DNA of 64,000 nucleotides from Pelagomonas calceolata (lineage: Eukaryota; Sar; Pelagophyceae; Pelagomonadales; Pelagomonadaceae): assembly GCA_918797485.1 (NCBI GenBank), contig CAKKNE010000001.1, positions 434,001 to 498,000 on the forward strand, read 5' to 3'. Every line of letters starts with the position of its first letter. The first letter of the stretch is position 1. Below are positions 51,001-59,886 of this stretch, piece after piece. Position numbers and translations under genes: made by a program. The notes beneath the pieces are model-generated. The model was not told the origin of the DNA. It made no database searches and saw only the letters and a list, made by a program, of their open reading frames with translations.

Positions 51001-51573
51001 GTCTTGACGCGTCGGCGGCGTGTGCGCTTCTGCGGTTGTACGCTGCGAGAACCTGACGCGTCGGCGGCGTCAGCGCTGTGCGCTTTGAGCCGTGGCGCTG
51101 TACAAATATGTGTACCGCGAGCTGTGCGATTTGACCTGGCGCTGCGCAAACTGACAGCGAGATCTGGGCTAAGCTGGGCGCGCGCAGCTCACGGAGGGCA
51201 GTGGACAGCTTAATAATTTGAAATCGAGCAGCGCCGAGCCTCAAGCGAGCGCTTTAGGTCGCTAAGACCTTTCTCGCAGACCAGCCGCGGCGGCAGCTAG
51301 CGGACTGTAAGACACTAGCAAGCAAGCAGAAGCATACAAAATACCACTCCCAAAGCTCAAGGCAACGGAGAGACCTCGCACGCAACACTGAGCCACCAAA
51401 AACCCGGGCTGCCATTGCCGATGCGGTTAGATCAGCGCCTCGCGCGAGCCTGCCCAAGACGGGCACGATGGGTAGCCAAGCGCCGGCAGCCCGGAAATGG
51501 GTTCGACGAATAACGAATAGCACCTTAACGTTTCAATAGCCTATGGCAGCCCCATAGCACAGACAAGGCCAGC
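51001..51573. promoter_or_regulatory. divergent promoter region, polymerase X / Pro-Thr-rich protein
   Basis: This 573-base stretch contains a 17-base direct repeat (TGACGCGTCGGCGGCGT at 51005 and 51054) and a minus-strand copy of the recurrent palindrome at 51296-51319. I checked it for tRNA-like folding and saw none. Confidence 0.5.
51296..51319 (-). promoter_or_regulatory. recurrent intergenic palindrome, copy 6
   Basis: On the minus strand it reads GCTAGTGTCTTAC then AGTC and CGCTAGC. It lies 296 bases from the polymerase start and 255 bases before the ATG at 51574. Confidence 0.78.
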
Positions 51574-54500
51574 ATGAGGCTGCTGCTCCTCGCGGTCGCG
51601 GCGGCGGCCCAGGCACCGTCGGCCGCGCCGACCTACGAAACGCTGCCACCAACACGCTCACCGTCGGCCGTCCCGACCTACCGGACGCCGGCGCCCTTCG
51701 CGGCGCCGCCGGACGACTACGATCGCAGCAAGTTCGACCACGACCCCGGCTCCTGCGCCAACTACGGGATGGATGAAGTGTACACGGGCGACGCACTTGG
51801 TCTAGGAGGAGGGCTGCTCGCGGGCGAGGATTGCTGTTTTGTTTACGAGTACAACGACTGCACGCACAATCCCACCGGCCTACCGACGACCGTGCCCAGT
51901 GCGGTACCGACGGCGCTGCCGTCCGCGCTGCCGTCCGTGAGCAGCAACCCGTCGAGCGTGCCCACTGCCTCACCCTCGGGCGTCCCAACATCAAAACCCT
52001 CCGGGCATCCGACGCGGCCGCCGTCGAGCGTCCCGGTGTCGGACCCTACGGCAGCTCCCACATCCATACCCACGTCGCCGCCGTCCGAGATCCCGTCGAA
52101 CCCGCCGACGCCGTTCCCCTCGGAGTTCCCGACGACGGTCCCGTCGTCGGCGCCGACGTCGCCGCCGACCCTGCCCCCGACGCCCGCGCCGTCGGCGCCG
52201 CCGTCCATCATCCCGCCGCCGACGGCCAAACCGTCGCGGGCGCCGACCTGGGGCGGGAGCCGCCCCCCGACGACGGCCGCGCCGAGCCGCCTCCCGAGTT
52301 CGTTGCCCTCTTCGGCGCCGACGTCGCTGCCAACCTCGCTGCCGACGGTCCTCCCGTCCGCCGCGGTCTCGCGGCCGCCTTCATCAATCCCGTCGGCCCT
52401 GCCAACACCGACGCCGACGTCCGCGCCGACCGCGTTCCCGACTCGACCACCTAGTTCGGCGCCGTCGCCACCACCAACATCTCAACCGACAGCAGTGCCC
52501 ACGACGCCGCCGTCGCCGCGGCCGAGCGTGCTGCCGACGTCCGAACCGACGGCCGTCCCCACGACGCCTCCCTCGCCGACGCCGACGACGCCGCCTTCCT
52601 CGACGCCGACGTCGGACCCGTCCGCGATACCGACGAGCCCGGCGCCGTCCGTGACGTTCACACCCACCGCCGTGCCCTCGGCCCAGCCGAGCCGTTCGCC
52701 GACGACGACGCGCTACCCCACGGCCGCGCCCACGTCGCTACCGTCGCCCGCGCCGACGACGCAAGTGCCCACGTCGCTCCCGAGCACGGTCCCGAGCCCG
52801 GCGCCGACCCTGCTGCCGAGTCTATTACCGACGGTCGCGCCGACCACCGGCGACTGCCTCGCCAGCATTACCGACGCCTGCAACTGCACGTACGTCCTCG
52901 CGGAGTACGCGACAACCCTCGCGCCGACGGCCCGCGTCGTCCCGACCGTCGCGCCGACGCCGCGGCCGTCGACGCCGGCGCCGACGACGCCCGTGCCGAC
53001 GCCGCGGCCCTCGCTGACGCCCTACCCGTCGGCCGTGCCCACGGGCGACCCGAGCGGCGTCCCCACGTCGCCGCCATCATCAACGCCGACGGCCCCGCCG
53101 TCGAGCCAACCGACGCGCGTGCCGACCGTGCCGCCGACGTCGACGCCGACGAGCCAGCCGAGTTCCGCGTTCAGCGCCCTGCCGACGCCGGCGCCGTCGC
53201 GCGCGCCGACCGCCGTGCCCACGACGGAACCTACTCCTACACCGTCGGCATCGGCCGCGCCGTCCGCGCTGCCCTCCTCGCGACCAACAACAATCCCCTC
53301 GGCGCGCCCGACGGGCGTGCCGACGGCCGCGCCGACGTCGCGGCCGACGCAGCCGCCGACATCAGCACCGTCGCCGGCGCCGACGGCGCGGTGCCCCGCG
53401 CACGTCTGGCTCGAGGGCGACCCGACGACGACTGGCGCCGTGACAGCCGTCACGGGGTCGGGAAAAGAGGGCCCCGAGGCCGTCACCAGCGCGGACGGCG
53501 CAAGCCACAGATTGGACGGGCCCTGGGAGGGCGGCGTCGACCCGGCGAGCGGCGTCGACGCCTGCTGCCGCTTCGTGCAGACGCCCTGCCCCACGCCCGT
53601 GCCCACGGCCGTCCCGACGGCGCTGCCGTCGCCCGCGCCGAGCGTCCCGCCGACGGGCGTGCCGACGTCCCCACCAACGGGCACGTCGCCGCCTTCGATG
53701 GTGCCCGTCGCCGTGCCAACGGCCGTACCTACCTCACTACCCACGTCGCTCCCGACGTCGCTGCCCTCGACCCTGCCTACATCTTCACCGTCCCGCTACG
53801 CCGAAACGCCCGGACCGACGCCGGCGCCCTCGCCCCGACCGTCGCCGGCGCCCACGCCGGCCCCGACGCCCGTCCCGACGCCCGCACCGAGCGGCTGCCG
53901 CTGCGTCATGGACTTTGGGTTCACGCGGGGCGTCGGCGGCTTCGCGTACCGCGGCGACGGGCTGCTCTACGGCGCGCTGCCCGCGGTCAACCCCGCGGGT
54001 ACGAAGTGGACGCACGGCGACGACGCACTGCTGGACGGCTTCGCCTGGGCCGAGTACCTCGCGAGCCGGGCCTTCTACCGGAGCGCGGCCGTCAAGGCGC
54101 GCTCCACGAACGTCACGGACATGGACGGCAAGTGCATCTACCGAAAAGCGCCCGAGCCCTCGGCGGCGCCGACGCCCCGGCCCAGCGTGCCGCCCGGCGT
54201 GCCACAGCCGACGGCGGCGCCGACGGGCGCGCAGGCCGTCGTCGAGGTCTCGGCCGCGGTCGTGCTCACGGGCATCGACGCGGCCGACTTCAACTCCGAC
54301 CCGAACCAGCAGGAAGCCTTCGCGCAGTCGATCCTCGCGCATTTGCCGGAGTCGCTCGCCGGCGCCGAGGTCACGGACATCGTCGCCGCGGCGGCGCGGC
54401 GACGGCGGCTCCAGGCGAGCGTCGCGGTCTCCTACACGATTATCGTGAGGCAGGACGCGGCGGCCGTGACGGACGGCGGCGTTGCTATCCTGAGTGACAT

Positions 54501-55950
54501 CACGACCTCGCTCTCCGCCGCCGTGTCGAGCGGCGAGTTCCTGGACACGCTGATCGCGGAAGCGGCCGCCGCGGGCGCGTCCGCGGCCATCGCGTTCCAG
54601 ACGGTCGGCGTCGACGAAGCGGCGACGCTCGACCGCCTCGCCGACGCGACGGTCACGCTGGTCGTCACGACGGCGGCGCCCTCGGTCGCGACGCCACCCA
54701 AAAAGAAGAAGAGCGACGCCGTGCTCCTGGGCCTCTCGCTCATGACATTGATCGTCCTCGGCGCGGCGGTCGTCGGGCTCTGCCTCGTCGCCGCGGGCGC
54801 CTTCCTCTTCGTGCGCAAGGGCGGCCCGGCCAAGGTCGCGGCGCTCATGCTTCCCAGTGGCAAGGAGAAGAAGCACCGGAAGCGGCGGGGCCCCCTCGTC
54901 GACTTTTCGAAATTCTACTGGCCCTGCTGCCCCCCCAAAAAGCCCGAGGACCGCAAGGCCGGCCTCGTCGAGGTGCCGACGTTCGGCTCGCCGTACGCGA
55001 ACAGCGTCAGCACGCACGTCGGCTACGATTTAGTAGATGAATACCACCAGCGGGCGCACGCGAAGCGCAACGCCTGGACGCGCTACGAGAACGTGCTGCT
55101 GCGCGTCGTGAGGGTTCAGATCGTGGAAGGCGCGTACTACGAGCGGTGGAAGGACGCCGTGGCCGAGGCGGAGATCGACGACAACTGGCCGCGCGTCGTT
55201 ATCGCTCGAAGCGAGGTGCGCCAGGAGATCCTGGGCGAGCGGCGGACCATGACCCTGTTAGGCTACGGCGACGCGTACACGCGTGTCCTGCACGCCAGCG
55301 ATCCGCCTCCGGGCGTCAAGACTGACCTAGTACAAAGGTGCGTCGAGACCTGTTCGGTCGTGGCCGTGCTCCCTCCCAAAAAGTCAAAAGCGGCGAAACA
55401 AAAGCTGAAGCTCGCCGCGAAAGCAAGCATCGACCACTACACCGGGAAGATAATCGGCGAGAAGGTCCTGACGTCGAAGATGCGGGAGACGGCGACGGAG
55501 CCCGGCGAGGACGGCCCGACCTGGTACGAACGCCCCGCGCCCGGCGAGTTCGTGTGCTGGTCCGCCTCGTGCTGGGAGCCCGAGGATGGGAATGCGAACA
55601 TGCTGCACGTCACCGGCAAGGCCGATATCCAAGCCGTTGTCGTCGGCCCATGGGCGGGACCGAGCTTTCCGGGCAAGCGCGAGGGCCCCTACGCCGCCGA
55701 GGCAAAGAAGAGGGAGGCCGAAGACCATTACATCGAAGACGACGCCCCCGCGCCCGCGGATCCGAAAAAGGCGCTCGACGCCGTGCCCGCGAACAAAGAC
55801 GGCCAAAAACTCATCCGCAACGAACAACTCAAGAAGGTGCTCAACCAGCGGACGACGGCCTTCGAGGCGAACCAGATGGCTATCGAGAAGAAGCGCGCCG
55901 AGCGCGCGAGGACACCTGCTAAGGTGGCGCCGGCTGAGGAGGAGACTTAA
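51574..55950 (+). CDS. Pro/Ser/Thr-rich single-pass surface protein
   Basis: This 1,458-residue protein has a signal peptide (MRLLLLAVAAAAQ) and about 700 residues of repeats of the type PSxxPTxxP, broken by two Cys-containing islands (near 65-100 and 430-450) and further Cys modules near 600-680 and 770-860. Such stretches are usually O-glycosylated and extended, as in algal cell-wall proteins. A SEA-like folded segment follows (about 888-990). A single membrane span at about 1050-1079 (LLGLSLMTLIVLGAAVVGLCLVA split across it) is followed by a 380-residue cytosolic part with basic and coiled stretches. An outer-surface or wall anchor with intracellular contact is my inference. Confidence 0.8.
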   Translation: MRLLLLAVAAAAQAPSAAPTYETLPPTRSPSAVPTYRTPAPFAAPPDDYDRSKFDHDPGSCANYGMDEVYTGDALGLGGGLLAGEDCCFVYEYNDCTHNPTGLPTTVPSAVPTALPSALPSVSSNPSSVPTASPSGVPTSKPSGHPTRPPSSVPVSDPTAAPTSIPTSPPSEIPSNPPTPFPSEFPTTVPSSAPTSPPTLPPTPAPSAPPSIIPPPTAKPSRAPTWGGSRPPTTAAPSRLPSSLPSSAPTSLPTSLPTVLPSAAVSRPPSSIPSALPTPTPTSAPTAFPTRPPSSAPSPPPTSQPTAVPTTPPSPRPSVLPTSEPTAVPTTPPSPTPTTPPSSTPTSDPSAIPTSPAPSVTFTPTAVPSAQPSRSPTTTRYPTAAPTSLPSPAPTTQVPTSLPSTVPSPAPTLLPSLLPTVAPTTGDCLASITDACNCTYVLAEYATTLAPTARVVPTVAPTPRPSTPAPTTPVPTPRPSLTPYPSAVPTGDPSGVPTSPPSSTPTAPPSSQPTRVPTVPPTSTPTSQPSSAFSALPTPAPSRAPTAVPTTEPTPTPSASAAPSALPSSRPTTIPSARPTGVPTAAPTSRPTQPPTSAPSPAPTARCPAHVWLEGDPTTTGAVTAVTGSGKEGPEAVTSADGASHRLDGPWEGGVDPASGVDACCRFVQTPCPTPVPTAVPTALPSPAPSVPPTGVPTSPPTGTSPPSMVPVAVPTAVPTSLPTSLPTSLPSTLPTSSPSRYAETPGPTPAPSPRPSPAPTPAPTPVPTPAPSGCRCVMDFGFTRGVGGFAYRGDGLLYGALPAVNPAGTKWTHGDDALLDGFAWAEYLASRAFYRSAAVKARSTNVTDMDGKCIYRKAPEPSAAPTPRPSVPPGVPQPTAAPTGAQAVVEVSAAVVLTGIDAADFNSDPNQQEAFAQSILAHLPESLAGAEVTDIVAAAARRRRLQASVAVSYTIIVRQDAAAVTDGGVAILSDITTSLSAAVSSGEFLDTLIAEAAAAGASAAIAFQTVGVDEAATLDRLADATVTLVVTTAAPSVATPPKKKKSDAVLLGLSLMTLIVLGAAVVGLCLVAAGAFLFVRKGGPAKVAALMLPSGKEKKHRKRRGPLVDFSKFYWPCCPPKKPEDRKAGLVEVPTFGSPYANSVSTHVGYDLVDEYHQRAHAKRNAWTRYENVLLRVVRVQIVEGAYYERWKDAVAEAEIDDNWPRVVIARSEVRQEILGERRTMTLLGYGDAYTRVLHASDPPPGVKTDLVQRCVETCSVVAVLPPKKSKAAKQKLKLAAKASIDHYTGKIIGEKVLTSKMRETATEPGEDGPTWYERPAPGEFVCWSASCWEPEDGNANMLHVTGKADIQAVVVGPWAGPSFPGKREGPYAAEAKKREAEDHYIEDDAPAPADPKKALDAVPANKDGQKLIRNEQLKKVLNQRTTAFEANQMAIEKKRAERARTPAKVAPAEEET

Positions 55951-55977
55951 GTTATTATTGTGTAACCCGAACCCACC

Positions 55978-56481
55978 CTAGATAGACGAAGCCCGGTCGC
56001 GCGTCTCCGGGAGGAGAAGCGCGGGCGGGCTCGCCGGCGGCGCCGGCGCGTAGTCTTCACCCAGGAGTAACGGCGACTCGAGGTCGAGGAGCAGATCGTC
56101 TCGGTTCGCGCGTCCCGCCGTCGGTAACTGGATCCGCGGCCACTCCATGCGCCGGCAGCGTTTCCCCAGGACGACCACGACTAGCGCGGACAGACTCGCG
56201 CACATCCCCACGAGGACCTCGGCGGAGAGATGCCTCAAGGCAAACTCCTTGGCGCAGTGCGTGACCGAGGCATCTTCGCATCCACAGTCCACGTGACTCG
56301 CGTAACACCCCGCCATGCACGCGCCTTGTATGGCCGAGCACAACGTCGCCGAAGCATTCTTGTTCAGGCAGAGCATTTCGCCCAAATTACACGCGGATTG
56401 GCAGTTCGCGAGGGTCGTGGTCGGCCCCGCCGCGGCGGAGTGGCACAGAGCAAGCGCCAGGACCCACTTGAGAGTGGCCAT
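55978..56481 (-). CDS. small Cys-rich single-pass membrane protein
   Basis: Started at the ATG at 56481, the 167-residue protein has a signal peptide (LKWVLALALCHSAAAG), a lumenal part with about ten Cys (CQSACNLGEMLC, CMAGCYASHVDCGCED), a membrane span (VLVGMCASLSALVVVVLG) and a cytosolic tail with dileucine-like patches (LLLDLESPLLL). The Cys spacing suggests a small disulfide domain; the family is unknown. It lies 27 bases from the convergent Pro/Thr-rich surface protein. Confidence 0.7.
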   Translation of the reverse strand: MATLKWVLALALCHSAAAGPTTTLANCQSACNLGEMLCLNKNASATLCSAIQGACMAGCYASHVDCGCEDASVTHCAKEFALRHLSAEVLVGMCASLSALVVVVLGKRCRRMEWPRIQLPTAGRANRDDLLLDLESPLLLGEDYAPAPPASPPALLLPETRDRASSI

Positions 56482-56685
56482 GGATTTGGCGGTCAAATAA
56501 TTCGATAGCTCGAAAGGGCGCGGCGTATGTGGCCACAATAAGCCCCTATGCAAGTTCAGGCACCGGCACTTGCGGCGGTCGGCACGGGAGTCGCTTAAAA
56601 AAAAAATCTGACCCGAGTCACAGCGCCCTAGCCTCACGCAGCAAAATTGGCTAGTCTCAAAACTACTCTCTCACAACTAGACAAG

Positions 56686-59600
56686 TTAGCAAAGCCCCCC
56701 CCGCTCCATCTCGTACACCACCCACGGCGCCGTCTTCGCCCGGTCGATGTATCCGCGCCAGCCCTCCGCGAGGTAGAGGTACTTGTTCGACGTCACCGAC
56801 GCGTCGACGCTCTGGACGGAGTGGGGCCACATGAGCGGCACGTACAGGGCGTCGCCCGGCTGCAGTTCGACGGTGGCCGCGTCGCGGGCAGCGCGCGCCA
56901 TCTCCTGCGGCGACCCCGTCGGCCAGTGCTTGTGGTTAATATCCGGCTGCAAATCCCAGACAGTCGCCGGAGGATACACCGTCACGTTCTTGCGCCCGCG
57001 CAGCTGGAAGATCACGTTCTCGTAGCAGTCGACGTGCGTGGGATACGCGTAGGCCGAGCCCAGTCGCAGCGACGTCCACGCGAGGTCGAAGCCGCTCTCA
57101 CCAAGCGCGCCCTCGAGCACGGCGCGCGAGGCCCGGTCCGCCTCCTCCAACAGCCGCGGCAGGGGCCCGTCGCGCATCGCCGCCCCGTTCGGGTCCGCGA
57201 GCGTGCCGCTCGCCTCGGGCTGGAACCGGTGCCGGTCCGTCACCAACAGGTACAGCGCGGTCGTGTTCCCGTAGGGCAGCGTCGCCTCGTCGAGCAGCTC
57301 CGGCTTCGCGGACCAAGCCAAGAAGTCGCCATACGTCATGGGCGCGGAGTAGATCTGCTGGGCCGCGTTCCGGGCGCGGTCGTAGGCCATCGCCACGACC
57401 CTGGTCGCGTCGTCGTCGGGGCCCCGCGACAGGTCCTCCGCAAACGGCTTTACAACATTCCTCAAGACGGCCGGCTTCTTCGAGAGCAGGGCCTCGCCGA
57501 TGTCTTTCGCTTCCGCGATGGAAGCTCTGGGCCGCGACGTGCCGCGGCACAAGCGTCGGACCTGGACCGAAGCGCTGTCCGCGTCGTAGGGCGCGCGCCG
57601 CAGCGTCCGGTCGCACCAGGTCTCGAGTGCTTTTGACACTTGCGACGCGACCGGCGCCCGCGCGCCGAGGGCTATGCGCGCCAACGACGTGTCGTTGAGG
57701 TGGAAGTCACACGCATCCACCGGAACACCATCCACCAGCCCGCCGGGCGCGTGGGCGCAGGACGCCGTGGCCGCGCGGCAGGCGCCGTCGACGCCGACGT
57801 CCGGGTGCCGCGCCGCGACCGTCGCGCAGAAGGTGCGGTCGCAGGCCCGGCACGCCGTCGCGGCGGCGTCCAGCGTTTCGTACGACACGAACGGTTCGGC
57901 GTCCTTCGCCGATGATAGTCTTGTACCGCTCACCCAGCGGTCGAGCGCAAAGTCAGCAGCGATTGCGCCCCTGGCCAGGAACAGCTCGGCCAGGTCGTCG
58001 TCGCGGGGCGCGGGCGCCCGCATCTTCCCGTCGAAGCCCTCGACGCCGCGCGGCACGGGGATCAGGGGCCGGTAGCCGCCGCGGCGCCGGCTCCGCGCCT
58101 CGTACCTGCCAATGGTTTCCATCGACGGCGCGTCGAAGCGCAGCGCGTCGCCCCGCTCTTCTAGCAAGTTCCAGGCCTCCTGCGCGGCCATCCTCTCGGC
58201 GTCGTCGCCGAACAATGCGAGCGGCGCGTCCGGCGTCGGCGTGAGCGTGTTCGGCGGCTCCGCCGGACTCGCGAGATCGGTCCACGTCTCCCCATTCAAC
58301 CAGGGGTACTCGGCCTCGAGCTGCGAGGGCGGGCCGCCCACGCCGTTCAGGGCGAGCACGTCTCGGAGTACCGAGGTCTTGATCACTTCATCCACACCTC
58401 CGATCGTGCCCGTCGATGGCACGATCTCCACCTCCAGCAGCCAGGCCCGCGCGTCCGCATCTAATAAGAAATCTAAGCGCCAGTGGCAGAACAGGTGCCC
58501 CTCCGTCCGGGCCTTCGACCGCGACTCTAACAGCGGCTCCCGCGAGGCCAGGAAGACCATCGTCGCCGCCTCGCGGATTTGATCTTCGACGTCGCTCCAG
58601 GCCACGCCGGCCTGCTCGAAATGTTTCAACAGCCTATCCGTGGTCCAGACGCGCTCGGCCGCGTCGAAGGCATCGCCCGCTAATCTCTGATTCACGAGCC
58701 CGTTCGTCAGATGCGCCAAGAGGTCGCCGTCTTCCCCGTGGTCCGTCTCGGAATCCCCGTAGCCCGAGTAGGGGTACGTCGCGAGGAGCACGAGCATCTC
58801 ACGGTGGATCCAGACCTCGAGTGGAGCTAATGATGATACGGAAATATACACGCCAAACGAAAACTTGGCGTCGACGACGCCCGCCGCCGCGTCATTTAAC
58901 AGAAAGGGCCGGTCCACGTACCGCTGCAGGATGCAGTTCGCGCAGCCCTCGAGCTCCGACCAGCGCGTGATGAGCTTGATGCCGGCCCCGAGCTCCTGGC
59001 CCGGGTCCTTCCTCAACCACAAACCGCCGAGCCGGTCGCTTTTGGATAGTGCTCGCTCCCGCGCGATGTCGTCGGGCAGCCACGTTCTGGGTAGGAACTT
59101 GGTAGCTCGGTCGCCGACGGCGTCCCTCAACCGATCGAGGAGCCGGTACAAATTGTCCTTGGTGCCCAGGAGCTGCGGGTTCGGCAGCGCGTTCGCCACC
59201 GTGTGCTTGGCCAAGTTGGCGTAGAATAGGGCATGCTCGTCGAAGTGGCCCAGCAACCAGATCGCGTCCTCGGCGCCGCCCATCCTTTCTCCTGAAAGGC
59301 ACTCGACGTAGCCCAGCCGCAGGAAGAGCTGTCTCAACAACTCGTACTCCTCACTATCAAAATAATTCGTCCCGTGGTAGAACCGGAAGGCGCCGCGCGG
59401 CCCCTCCAGTCCCTTCTCGCGCATCGCCTCTTCCAACGCGCCGCGCGCGCTGACGTTGCAGAAGATGGACTCCGCCAATTCATCGGCGATGAGCGTCGCG
59501 CACCGCGGCCGCCCGTCCCGCAGCTCGCCCTGCGGCTCCCCGATGTGGAGCTCGTCGCAGGCTTGTTTTCCCACGTTCAGCGGGTCTTCGTGAAGGAGGT

Positions 59601-59703
59601 TGGCCGTGATCAATACTTCCCGGTCGTCGACGAAGATGCTGGTTTGCGCGTGGAACTGGGGCTGGGCACTTCGCAGCAGCAGTACCAAGATTGGGAGACG
59701 CAT
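56686..59703 (-). CDS. fusion: tubulin-tyrosine-ligase-like domain + cupin_8 (JmjC-like) oxygenase
   Basis: This 1,005-residue protein starts at the ATG at 59703 with a probable signal peptide (MRLPILVLLLRSAQPQFHA). Residues about 110-480 are TTL-like ATP-grasp (LGTKDNLYRLL, GLWLRKDPGQELG, CILQRYVDRPFLL, CHWRLDFLLDADARAWLLEVE). Residues about 740-1005 form a cupin_8/JmjC-like domain with the iron-binding pair in THVDCYEN (about 888) and a distal His in MWPHSVQS (about 958). TTL enzymes ligate amino acids to proteins and cupin_8 enzymes hydroxylate; their fusion suggests a two-step protein modification. A secretory start is odd for tubulin as substrate. Confidence 0.85.
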   Translation of the reverse strand: MRLPILVLLLRSAQPQFHAQTSIFVDDREVLITANLLHEDPLNVGKQACDELHIGEPQGELRDGRPRCATLIADELAESIFCNVSARGALEEAMREKGLEGPRGAFRFYHGTNYFDSEEYELLRQLFLRLGYVECLSGERMGGAEDAIWLLGHFDEHALFYANLAKHTVANALPNPQLLGTKDNLYRLLDRLRDAVGDRATKFLPRTWLPDDIARERALSKSDRLGGLWLRKDPGQELGAGIKLITRWSELEGCANCILQRYVDRPFLLNDAAAGVVDAKFSFGVYISVSSLAPLEVWIHREMLVLLATYPYSGYGDSETDHGEDGDLLAHLTNGLVNQRLAGDAFDAAERVWTTDRLLKHFEQAGVAWSDVEDQIREAATMVFLASREPLLESRSKARTEGHLFCHWRLDFLLDADARAWLLEVEIVPSTGTIGGVDEVIKTSVLRDVLALNGVGGPPSQLEAEYPWLNGETWTDLASPAEPPNTLTPTPDAPLALFGDDAERMAAQEAWNLLEERGDALRFDAPSMETIGRYEARSRRRGGYRPLIPVPRGVEGFDGKMRAPAPRDDDLAELFLARGAIAADFALDRWVSGTRLSSAKDAEPFVSYETLDAAATACRACDRTFCATVAARHPDVGVDGACRAATASCAHAPGGLVDGVPVDACDFHLNDTSLARIALGARAPVASQVSKALETWCDRTLRRAPYDADSASVQVRRLCRGTSRPRASIAEAKDIGEALLSKKPAVLRNVVKPFAEDLSRGPDDDATRVVAMAYDRARNAAQQIYSAPMTYGDFLAWSAKPELLDEATLPYGNTTALYLLVTDRHRFQPEASGTLADPNGAAMRDGPLPRLLEEADRASRAVLEGALGESGFDLAWTSLRLGSAYAYPTHVDCYENVIFQLRGRKNVTVYPPATVWDLQPDINHKHWPTGSPQEMARAARDAATVELQPGDALYVPLMWPHSVQSVDASVTSNKYLYLAEGWRGYIDRAKTAPWVVYEMERGGLC

Positions 59704-59791
59704 GGTTGTCCGAGCAGACAGTCTGATCAGGTCAGACAGGGCCGAGGACAGGAGAGCGCCGCCCACGACGCGGGCAGCCTCGTTGCTTGAT

Positions 59792-59815
59792 TCTAGTGTC
59801 TTACGTACCGCTAGC
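59792..59815 (+). promoter_or_regulatory. recurrent intergenic palindrome, copy 7
   Basis: It reads TCTAGTGTCTTAC then GTAC and CGCTAGC; the first base is changed. It lies about 90 bases upstream of the TTL/cupin gene start and 72 bases beyond the 3' end of the TylF-type gene. Confidence 0.72.
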
Positions 59816-59886
59816 GTTGCGTGCGTATGCGAGGAGGTTTTTGAGCCAGATTCGCGGCGACACCACCCGGGGGAAACAGGAATAGA

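Noticed and set aside
51440-51520. tRNA-like stretch with GGTTCGA in the polymerase / Pro-Thr promoter
   Set aside because: No matching acceptor stem or D-arm could be paired around it.
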